Assembly (NCBI GenBank): GCA_002701545.1
Contig: NZVR01000067.1
Span: forward strand, 8,924 to 41,982
DNA from: Blastopirellula sp.
Lineage (GTDB): Bacteria > Planctomycetota > Planctomycetia > Pirellulales > Pirellulaceae
DNA length: 33,059 bases
Direction of reading: 5' to 3'
Shown here: piece by piece, positions 9,105-16,066 of the stretch
How positions within the stretch are numbered: position 1 is the first letter of the stretch
How the letters are laid out: each line of letters opens with the position of its first letter
Made by a program: the position numbers and the translations under genes
Notes under the pieces: model-generated
What the model saw: the letters and a program-made list of their open reading frames with translations, nothing else
Told to the model about the DNA's origin: nothing
Databases searched by the model: none

Positions 9105-9341
9105 GGGCTCAAGGGGAGAGAACGCGGGTGAGGAATGGGTGGTGCCAATCGAACGCAGATCCAACCACTGAACAAGCTACCCGTGGGAGTGTGCTGCCGC
9201 CGACTCCCTCTTTGTACACCAGGGAACCAGAATCGGAAAGATCCGATCTTGGCGGTGTCACCGGTTTCACACACCTTGCCCCGCCGGTACCGAGCGACCC
9301 TGGCGTACGGGAACAAGAGTTCCCCTTGGCCACAGACGCGG

Positions 9342-10250
9342 CTACTCAAAGGCACGTACGGGATTCCGCACCAATTCGGGTACGGTTTCGTCGACCTCTT
9401 CAAAGCCTGTGGCGAATTGCAGTTCGCTCATCGTTTTCTCAGTCTCCACCATACTGTGCGCCACTTCATCCACCTGGCTGGAAATGAAGTCGTGTTCACG
9501 GCGATTGACCGATAGCTCCGCGAGGGACTGGATCTTGTTTTCCAATCGATCCAGTTCGAGGCCGACAAACTCATGGTTAGATCGGGCCTTTTCATAGTTT
9601 CCTAATCGCTGCTTGCAGGTCGCAAGATTATCTTCGAGTGTGCGTCGCAATTTCTGGGAATGACCGCTGGCATCGTCCGGGTCCAGCGATGCCAGGCGCG
9701 TGTGAATGCGCTCGATCTCGTTTTCAATCGATTGCGTGTCGGTCTTATGAAGAAACTGTGCCAAGGCATTCTTCGTGAACAACAGACGCAGGAAGATCCA
9801 TAGCAAGCGATCCAGGCCCTCGAGCTGCATCGTATCGAGAGAACCGGTAAATGGCTGTCCCTCGGTCGAACGTTGGAGTTTGATGGCGATCTCGCGTAAA
9901 TCGGTACAGTGAGTTCGCAACCGTTCGTAGCGATCGACCGATTCGCGAGGAAGCGATTGCAACATCCGGTGCAACTTCTGCTCGTTCGACTCCGAAGCCG
10001 TTTCGCGACGCAACTTGTGCTCTTGCGCTTCGATGTATTTGCGAAATTTGGGATGGGTCCCCAGCAAGCCGAGGTAAGCTACCTCAGCAGCTACGACCAA
10101 CGGAATCCCGATCAGAAAGCCACCAGGAGCCAACATCGAAACGGCGACACCCGCAGTCAGCGACAACAGATGCCAACGATTCCAGAAAGCAGCTTTGATA
10201 TACTTCAACAACTTGACACTGCCCGAAACGAACCAGGGAAACAGAATCAT
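9342..10250 (-). CDS. Membrane-anchored coiled-coil protein of unknown function
   Basis: About 302 residues with no family I recognise. The N-terminus holds two hydrophobic segments, around FPWFVSGSVKLLKYIKAAFW and the clearer LLSLTAGVAVSMLAPGGFLIGIPLVVAAEVAYLGLLG. The rest is charged, helical and probably coiled coil (for example SIENEIERIHTRLASLD and LELDRLENKIQSLAELSVNRREHDFISSQVDEV). The ATG at 10250 starts the part that looks protein-like. The frame extends to a GTG at 10367, only 9 nt after the GMC oxidoreductase stop, but the extra 39 residues are Gly/Cys-rich and not convincing. The close spacing suggests co-transcription with the oxidoreductase. The topology suggests an inner-membrane protein with a long cytoplasmic helical tail; the role is unknown. 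Confidence 0.65.
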   Translation of the reverse strand: MILFPWFVSGSVKLLKYIKAAFWNRWHLLSLTAGVAVSMLAPGGFLIGIPLVVAAEVAYLGLLGTHPKFRKYIEAQEHKLRRETASESNEQKLHRMLQSLPRESVDRYERLRTHCTDLREIAIKLQRSTEGQPFTGSLDTMQLEGLDRLLWIFLRLLFTKNALAQFLHKTDTQSIENEIERIHTRLASLDPDDASGHSQKLRRTLEDNLATCKQRLGNYEKARSNHEFVGLELDRLENKIQSLAELSVNRREHDFISSQVDEVAHSMVETEKTMSELQFATGFEEVDETVPELVRNPVRAFE

Positions 10251-10376
10251 AAAAACGTCGGGAAAAGACCCTGACAGTGTACCACCTGCGTCGCCCGTTT
10301 CGTAGCCACATTGACCGCCAAAATACGACGTCCCGTGGCCTTTGGCTTCGCATTCTGCAAAAGCCACCCGGTCAAC

Positions 10377-11921
10377 CTACCCCAACACCATCTCGGCCGC
10401 TTTTTCGCCAATCAAGACGCACGGGGCATTCGTGTTCCCTGTGGTGACCTGCGGCATCACGGACGCGTCGGCGACACGCAAACCGGTCACACCGTAGACT
10501 CTGAGTTCAGGATCGACGACAGCCCACCGATCCGTTCCCATCTTGCAGGTCCCGCAAGGGTGAAAGTAAGTCGTGGTTGCCTGGCGGACGAAATCCATCA
10601 TCTCGGAACGAGAGCGTAATCCCGGCAGCACTTCGCGTTTGCGGAAATCCGCGAAAGCCTCCGATGCTCCCATCTCTCGACAGATGGCAATGGCCGCCAA
10701 CATGGCATTGCGATCCGCCTGACTGTCTAAAAAGTTAACGTCAATGACGGGTGCCGCGCTGGGATCCGCCGAACGCAATGTCACCTGACCACGAGAAGCG
10801 ACTTGGACGACGCTGGGTGCGATGCAGTAGCAGTTAGTTGTCGGCAAGTCGGGCAGCAGTTCGGGGGTCACGAAGGGAAATTCTAAGATCGCCACCTGCA
10901 GATCCGGGACGTCCCGTGCGGATTCTGAGCGGGTCCACATCGTTGCCTCAGCTCCATTGTTGCGTGCTGCAGGCAACGGCATACTGCACTCATAATTGAT
11001 TCCCCCCAGCAATGGATGATCTTGGAGATTCTGCCCCACTCCACACAGATCCACCTGCACATCGACTCCCAGTCGGCGCAAATCTTCTGCTGGTCCGATC
11101 CCGGAGAGCAGCAATATTTGTGGCGAACCGAATACTCCGGCACTGAGAATCACTTCCTGTTCCGCATGCACCTCGACGAGCTCATGATCGTGCCAATATT
11201 GGACGCCCTGGCAACTGCCATCACTCAGCAGCAAGCGGTGCACCGTGGCATGCAGCTGAACATCTAAGTTACTCCGTTCCAGCGCCGGCAGGAGATACGA
11301 TCGGGCAACGCTATGCCGCAAGCCATCTTTGATCGTCAAGTTGAAGAGGGCGGTTCCCTCCATCGATTCCGCGTTGTGGTCCACAATCTGTGGAGCGCCC
11401 ACCGCTTGACCTGACTGCAGAAAAGCTTGGGCTAGCGGATGCGGATCATCGGGCAATGCCACATATTGCGGTCCCCCTACTCCGCGCAACGAGGACGGTG
11501 GGCCGTTCCAATCCTCAATACGCTGATAGAGCCGCAACGCCTCTGTCCACTCCCAGCCGTGACACCCTTGTTCCGCCCAGCCATCGAAATCCGTTGGGTG
11601 GCCCCGCACCCAAGCACTGGCATTGTGACTGTGGCAACCGCCCACCATCTTGGCGCGCGGGACACGGTCAATTCGCCCGTTGCAGTTTTTCAGCGGTGCA
11701 GATTGATAGCCCCAATCGAGTTCGCCCCGCAGTAACCAGGGCCAACGAACCGGATCCTGCACGTCGGGATGGGTATCGGTACCTCCGGCCTCCAGCAACA
11801 ACACGGTGACATCCGGATTCTCCGCAAGCCGCGTGGCCAGGACACAACCTGACGAGCCAGCACCAACGATCACATAATCGTAAGCTGCACGCTTCTTGCC
11901 TGTTTGCGCAAAATCAGTCAT
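10377..11921 (-). CDS. GMC-family FAD oxidoreductase (choline dehydrogenase-like)
   Basis: 514 residues, the normal length for the family. The FAD-binding dinucleotide fold is GAGSSG at residues 20-25, followed by LLLEAG. The GMC signature region includes NHNAESMEGTALFNL-like and VILSAGVFGSPQILLLSGIGP segments. The C-terminal active-site region FHPCGTCKMG supplies the catalytic His, and TGNTNAP supplies the partner Asn. Family members oxidise primary alcohols (choline, aliphatic or aromatic alcohols, sugars); the substrate cannot be read from the sequence. No signal peptide is visible, so it is probably cytoplasmic. The betaine-aldehyde dehydrogenase expected for a choline pathway is absent from the window, which argues against naming it betA. 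Confidence 0.93.
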   Translation of the reverse strand: MTDFAQTGKKRAAYDYVIVGAGSSGCVLATRLAENPDVTVLLLEAGGTDTHPDVQDPVRWPWLLRGELDWGYQSAPLKNCNGRIDRVPRAKMVGGCHSHNASAWVRGHPTDFDGWAEQGCHGWEWTEALRLYQRIEDWNGPPSSLRGVGGPQYVALPDDPHPLAQAFLQSGQAVGAPQIVDHNAESMEGTALFNLTIKDGLRHSVARSYLLPALERSNLDVQLHATVHRLLLSDGSCQGVQYWHDHELVEVHAEQEVILSAGVFGSPQILLLSGIGPAEDLRRLGVDVQVDLCGVGQNLQDHPLLGGINYECSMPLPAARNNGAEATMWTRSESARDVPDLQVAILEFPFVTPELLPDLPTTNCYCIAPSVVQVASRGQVTLRSADPSAAPVIDVNFLDSQADRNAMLAAIAICREMGASEAFADFRKREVLPGLRSRSEMMDFVRQATTTYFHPCGTCKMGTDRWAVVDPELRVYGVTGLRVADASVMPQVTTGNTNAPCVLIGEKAAEMVLG

Positions 11922-11979
11922 GCCGTTTCACTTGTGATTGCACTGTCCCTGGAGCCACGGCCCCCGGCATGTGCAGGGG

Positions 11980-11989
11980 TTTTGCAAAA
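11980..11989. promoter_or_regulatory. Palindrome TTTTGCAAAA in a divergent intergenic region
   Basis: A perfect 10-bp palindrome between the GMC oxidoreductase (start 11921, -) and the small gene starting at 12143 (+). Its placement in a 221-bp divergent promoter region would suit an operator, but no promoter boxes can be assigned with confidence. Confidence 0.25.
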
Positions 11990-12142
11990 TTCCTTCTTCT
12001 GGCCCATGATAAGGCCTGACGTGCGGAGATGGTGAAATGGTCTCAAACGCATGCGGCAAACCCCCACTGCATTTTTGCCAGCGAACCAAGATTCTGCGCA
12101 AACGAACGAATCACTTCAGACACTAGCAAGAGGAGTAACCAC

Positions 12143-12547
12143 GTGGATTTATTCGACTTCATGTTCCCTGAACAAGCAGAGGCCTCACACCTGCGCAGTA
12201 TTTCACGGAGTTTACGCACCCAAACCGTTGCTGCCAGCGGAACGCGAGCTCGCATCGAACAAACCCAAAGTTCAGTGGAAGGCTTGCGCGAAGATGTCCA
12301 CTTTCTGAACATGGTTGTCATGGCAATCATCAAACGTTTGACGGAAAAAGAAACGATGAATATGGCGGACATCTCGGACATCCTCGAACAGATTGATCAT
12401 CTGGATGGGGTGCAGGATGGCGGTCTCGATATCAATTCCATGCGGGCCGTGCTGGGGGCGGTCAAAACGTCGGCGCCCGCTGACTCAGGGAGGGGTGCCG
12501 AAGACGAGTTACCTCGGATCAATGTTGGGCGGTATCGCAGTCGCTAA
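12143..12547 (+). CDS. Small conserved-looking hypothetical protein (GTG start)
   Basis: 134 residues beginning MDLFDFMFPEQAEASHLRSISRSL. The frame is open back to 12029, but AGGAG at 12131-12135 lies 7 nt before GTG at 12143, a textbook ribosome binding site, and the residues before it look non-coding. The protein is mostly helical: an amphipathic and coiled-coil-like stretch (residues about 15-85, with VEGLREDVHFLNMVVMAIIKRLTEKE) is followed by an acidic segment (DISDILEQIDHLDGVQDGG) and a Pro/Arg-rich tail. No signal peptide or membrane segment is visible. No family recognised. It stands alone between a divergent oxidoreductase and a convergent isomerase gene. Confidence 0.75.
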   Translation: MDLFDFMFPEQAEASHLRSISRSLRTQTVAASGTRARIEQTQSSVEGLREDVHFLNMVVMAIIKRLTEKETMNMADISDILEQIDHLDGVQDGGLDINSMRAVLGAVKTSAPADSGRGAEDELPRINVGRYRSR

Positions 12548-12552
12548 ACGGT

Positions 12553-12598
12553 CGCACAACCGCTTGCACAACCCGCTTGCACAACCCCTTGCACAAGG
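12553..12598. repeat. Short tandem repeat GCACAACC(C)GCTT
   Basis: Four units of 12-13 bases, each beginning GCACAA: GCACAACCGCTT, GCACAACCCGCTT, GCACAACCCCTT and a final GCACAAGG. It fills most of the 74-bp gap between two convergent genes. The last unit makes CCTTG/CAAGG around two bases, too tight for a terminator loop. Confidence 0.75.
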
Positions 12599-12621
12599 CA
12601 GAAGTCGCGAGACGCACAAGC

Positions 12622-13431
12622 TTACTCGGCCAGCAAAGCTTGCAAACGCTCCATCCCCAGCCGCAACACGTCACCCGGATCTTGCTCCCACAATTGCTTG
12701 TTGAATAACTCGAGACTGATGGTTCGATCGTAGCCAATATCACGTAGCACTTGGATTTCGGCTTTCAAATCAATCACGCCATCGCCGACCATCACGCGGT
12801 CTGGGTCGAGTTGCTCGCCGGCCGGAATCCCAGCAGCCGCGTCATCAATGTGATAGTGTGCAATGCGTTCCGCAGGGACTGCGCGGACATCATCCAACGT
12901 CCCGCCACTGTTCCAGGTGTGAAACGCATCCATCACCAGCGTCGCATCAGGATCGTCAGCATCCTGCACGACCTGCCAGGCCTGATCGAGTCGCGGACAA
13001 CCACGAAAGAAACTGATGTATTCGTAGGTCGGTCGGCAGCCAATGCTGCGCCCCAACTCCAACAATTCTCGATATCGCGTCGCGGTCACAGAGAGGTCAA
13101 AGGGCTCATACGGCGGCGAACAGACAAGATACGGTGATCCGAGTCGGGCGGCGATTTCGAGACGTCGCTTCGTCTCTTCCAGTTGATGCGGGTACTCAAA
13201 TTCGCTGGCTTCCGCCCAGCCACGAGTCGCGATCATGCACGGCACGATTAACCCGTGGTCGGCCAGGGCCTTTTCAATGTCTCGCACTTCACCACCGCGC
13301 CCAATGAATGCATACACATCATTGACCCACAGTTCCACGCCTGCGTATCCCGCTTCTGCAGTCAGGCGAATTTTCTCCAGGATCGGTTGAGGCATGATCG
13401 TACTGGTGTTGAGGCAGAGCGTGAAGGCCAT
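12622..13431 (-). CDS. Sugar phosphate isomerase/epimerase-like TIM-barrel protein
   Basis: 269 residues of the xylose isomerase-like TIM-barrel (AP_endonuc_2) superfamily. Visible strand-end residues expected for metal binding include E in AGYAGVELWVND (strand 2), E in GCRPTYEYISFF, D and H in LVMDAFHTWNSGG, H in IAHYHIDDA, and E in ISLELFNKQLWEQDP. In this superfamily such residues hold a divalent cation for keto-aldose isomerisation or epimerisation, as in IolE/IolI, hydroxypyruvate isomerase and tagatose epimerase. Many planctomycete paralogues exist, so the exact substrate is open. No signal peptide. It appears monocistronic, with a possible -10 box and operator-like repeat about 50 nt upstream. 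Confidence 0.88.
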   Translation of the reverse strand: MAFTLCLNTSTIMPQPILEKIRLTAEAGYAGVELWVNDVYAFIGRGGEVRDIEKALADHGLIVPCMIATRGWAEASEFEYPHQLEETKRRLEIAARLGSPYLVCSPPYEPFDLSVTATRYRELLELGRSIGCRPTYEYISFFRGCPRLDQAWQVVQDADDPDATLVMDAFHTWNSGGTLDDVRAVPAERIAHYHIDDAAAGIPAGEQLDPDRVMVGDGVIDLKAEIQVLRDIGYDRTISLELFNKQLWEQDPGDVLRLGMERLQALLAE

Positions 13432-13476
13432 GGCAAACGCACTTTCAGCAAAACAGGGGATAAGGAATGGGGTGTC

Positions 13477-13493
13477 TGTCAGTTGACAATATA
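13477..13493 (-). promoter_or_regulatory. Possible -10 box with adjoining inverted repeat, isomerase gene
   Basis: TATATT on the minus strand (13488-13493) is immediately followed, in the direction of transcription, by the inverted repeat TGTCA-GT-TGACA (13477-13488). This is where an operator overlapping the transcription start would lie, about 46 nt before the ATG. No -35 match is visible. Confidence 0.3.
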
Positions 13494-13600
13494 ACGCTTC
13501 CGCAGCGTGCGGTCCGCGCCCTGTCGAGCATGCAGGGAAAACGTGGCGAAAACCGCGTCAGCACCTGGATTTCCATTTCCGTTAGACCGACCGCAGCATC

Positions 13601-15544
13601 TCACTCATGCCCACTCGCTTCACCCGCACCACTAGGCACGCGAACCTGCTCGACGAGATCAAGCACTTCCTGAGGCGGCGGCGGCGTGAGGGACGAAATG
13701 ACGATCGTGACGGCAAAGTTTAATGCCATCCCCAGCGTCCCGATCCCTTGAGGTGAAATGCCGAACAGCCATTTTTCGGGCGGCAGGATCGGGGCGTCGA
13801 AAAACATGGGCAGCACCTTATCCGCGGTGCACAAGACGATGTAGACCATGGTAAACACCAATCCAACAATCATCCCGGCGACGGCGCCAGTCCGGTTCGC
13901 ACGCTTAAAGAAGATCCCGAGAAAGATCGCCGGGAAAAAGCTGGCAGCTGCCAGACCAAAGGCAAAAGCGACAACCTCGCCCACAAACCCTGGTGGGTTA
14001 ATGCCGAAATAGCCCGCGGCAAGAATGCCGACGATGATCGCAATGCGACCAATGAGAACGCGTTGTGCTTCTGTCGCTTGTGGCGCAAAGAAGCGCACAT
14101 ACAAGTCGTGTGCCAGAGAAGAACTGATCACCAGCAACAAGCCCGCAGCAGTCGACAGGGCGGCTGCCAATCCACCTGCTGCGACAAGGGCAATCACCCA
14201 CGGTGGCAAGCCGGCCACTTCCGGTGTCGAGAGAACAATGATGTCCTTGTCAATTTTGGCCAATTCCGACTTGAGAACGGTTTTGCCATTCTCTTCGTTT
14301 TTAACCAGTTTCAGGTCAATCACGCCATCTTGATTTAAATCATCAATCACCAGCAGGCCCGTACTCTGCCAGCGCGTCGCCCAATCCAGCGCTTCGTCTT
14401 TTTCAGAAACCAAATAATACAGCACGGAGACTGCAGAAACGCTGCTGTCGTCAGCAGCACGGCGGTTCTGCTCTGCCGCATCGCGAATCGCCGACAAAGC
14501 AGCAGCACGATCCTCAGCAAACGAAACCACTTTGGATTCACCGCCAGCGGGCTGGACTTCCACTCGCTCGATGCGCGCGAGATGCAGACTCTTGATCAAG
14601 TTATAGCGAGCAAAGAGTCCCAGGGCCGGTGCTGTCGTGTACAGGAGGGCAATAAAGAAAATCGCCCAGATGGCCGAATACCTGGCTGCACGTACGTTCT
14701 TGACCGTATAGAAACGAACGATCACGTGGGGCAGTCCCGCCGTTCCGAACATCAATGCGGCGGTGATACAAAAGACATTCAACTGCGAGAATTTACCAAA
14801 CGGCTTGGTATATTCCTGCTCGCCCAACTCCAGTAACACGTCATTCAGCCGTTCCGAGATATCACTGAACACGAAGGCGGTCTGGGGAATGCTGCTGCCG
14901 GTCAACTTCATCGAAATCGCCACACTGGGAATGATGAAGGCGACAATCAATACAAAATACTGAGCAACTTGGGTCCAGGTGATGCCTTTCATCCCTCCCA
15001 ACACGGCAAAGAAGGCGACAATCGCCATCCCAATGACAACGCCTACCGTCAAGTCAACTTCCAAGAACCGAGAGAAGACAACACCAACTCCCTTCATTTG
15101 TCCGGCCACATAGGTCAGCGAAACGAAGATCGCACAGATCGCCGCAACAACACGTGCCGTTTCGCTGTAATAACGAGCGCCAATGAAATCGGGAACCGTG
15201 TAATGGCCGAACTTGCGCAAATACGGAGCCAGCAGCAACGCCAGTAAGACATATCCGCCGGTCCACCCCATGAGGTAGACCGAGCCATCGCTTCCAGAAA
15301 AACTGATCAACCCCGCCATGCCGATAAACGATGCGGCACTCATCCAGTCAGCGGCCGTCGCAGCACCATTCGCAATCGCCGGTACGCCTTGACCAGCCAC
15401 GTAGAAACCGGCCGTTTCCCGCACACGGCTCAGCCAGCCAATGACGAGATACAAAGCAAAGGTCAGACCAATAAACGTCCAGGTCCAGGGGCGGGCCGGA
15501 TCCACTTCGGCAGCCGCCAGCAGGTTCATCGATGACAATGGCAT
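13601..15544 (-). CDS. Sodium:solute symporter, large subunit
   Basis: 647 residues of the sodium:solute symporter (SSS) superfamily, of the subfamily that pairs with a DUF4212 protein and relates to acetate permease ActP. About 13 membrane segments are visible, beginning WTFIGLTFALYLVIGWLSR. Family landmarks include AADWMSAASFIGMAGLISFSG, GWTGGYVLLALLLAPYLRKFG and GLAAALSTAAGLLLVISSSLAHDLYVR. A hydrophilic insertion at about residues 320-445 contains DLNQDGVIDL, an EF-hand-like calcium loop, as seen in related proteins. The likely cargo is a small carboxylate (acetate, lactate, pyruvate class) driven by sodium, but this is not fixed by sequence. Its ATG lies 3 nt after the small-subunit stop, so the two are co-translated. 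Confidence 0.93.
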   Translation of the reverse strand: MPLSSMNLLAAAEVDPARPWTWTFIGLTFALYLVIGWLSRVRETAGFYVAGQGVPAIANGAATAADWMSAASFIGMAGLISFSGSDGSVYLMGWTGGYVLLALLLAPYLRKFGHYTVPDFIGARYYSETARVVAAICAIFVSLTYVAGQMKGVGVVFSRFLEVDLTVGVVIGMAIVAFFAVLGGMKGITWTQVAQYFVLIVAFIIPSVAISMKLTGSSIPQTAFVFSDISERLNDVLLELGEQEYTKPFGKFSQLNVFCITAALMFGTAGLPHVIVRFYTVKNVRAARYSAIWAIFFIALLYTTAPALGLFARYNLIKSLHLARIERVEVQPAGGESKVVSFAEDRAAALSAIRDAAEQNRRAADDSSVSAVSVLYYLVSEKDEALDWATRWQSTGLLVIDDLNQDGVIDLKLVKNEENGKTVLKSELAKIDKDIIVLSTPEVAGLPPWVIALVAAGGLAAALSTAAGLLLVISSSLAHDLYVRFFAPQATEAQRVLIGRIAIIVGILAAGYFGINPPGFVGEVVAFAFGLAAASFFPAIFLGIFFKRANRTGAVAGMIVGLVFTMVYIVLCTADKVLPMFFDAPILPPEKWLFGISPQGIGTLGMALNFAVTIVISSLTPPPPQEVLDLVEQVRVPSGAGEASGHE

Positions 15545-15547
15545 TGA

Positions 15548-15838
15548 CTACTCTTCCACCTCATACTTCCGATCGAGGCGGTCCATCCACAAGGCATAGG
15601 CCAATACCAGCAGCACAAAAACAAAGATCGATCCTTGCTGAGCGAACCAGAAACCAAGTCCGATTTTGCCCACCCGAATCGAGTTCAGTGGTTCAATAAA
15701 GAAAATGCTGCATCCGAACCCCACTGCAAACCAGATCGCCAGCAAAATACCGACCACCCAGAGGTTGCTGCGCCAGTAACCGGCAAGATCTTTGGTCCGT
15801 GCTGGGCCATCTGTGTTGCTATGATTCACGACCGCCAC
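15548..15838 (-). CDS. DUF4212 sodium/substrate symporter small subunit
   Basis: 96 residues with two membrane helices (NLWVVGILLAIWFAVGFGCSIFF and QGSIFVFVLLVLAYALWMDRLDRKY). The YWRSNLW start, the central FFIEPLN, GFWFAQQGSIFVF and the C-terminal MDRLDRKYEV are the recognised DUF4212 pattern. These proteins precede the SSS large subunit and are thought to act with it. The start is GTG at 15838; another GTG three codons later is possible, and neither has a strong ribosome binding site. Confidence 0.9.
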   Translation of the reverse strand: MAVVNHSNTDGPARTKDLAGYWRSNLWVVGILLAIWFAVGFGCSIFFIEPLNSIRVGKIGLGFWFAQQGSIFVFVLLVLAYALWMDRLDRKYEVEE

Positions 15839-15858
15839 TCGTTCATGCTATTTATGTC

Positions 15859-15873
15859 CAGTTCGAAGAACTG
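15859..15873. promoter_or_regulatory. Inverted repeat CAGTTC-GAA-GAACTG upstream of symporter operon
   Basis: Perfect 6-bp arms with a 3-bp spacer, 20 nt before the start codon of the DUF4212 gene. It sits in the expected leader or promoter of the symporter operon and could bind a dimeric regulator. No regulator gene is adjacent. Confidence 0.35.
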
Positions 15874-16066
15874 ACATTGTGGCATACGAGATGGAACGTG
15901 GCGATAGGTGAAACCGCCATGTTCTTGACGAAATCACAAACGACGATCCATCATTGCGGGCGCAGCCGAAGCGACGAGGGCCAAGCAAATCGCGTGCAGA
16001 ACCCTAGGCCGCCAACCGTGAACGGAGTCCAGAGGGAATGCCAAGCGTGGAGTCACCAACGAGCGG

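Noticed and set aside
9309-9324. Hairpin GGGAAC-AAGA-GTTCCC after the membrane coiled-coil gene
   Set aside because: Only 6 bp and no T-run on either strand, so it is not a convincing terminator.
10377-11921. Naming the GMC oxidoreductase as choline dehydrogenase BetA
   Set aside because: The family is broad, no betaine-aldehyde dehydrogenase or choline regulator is adjacent, and the substrate cannot be read from sequence.
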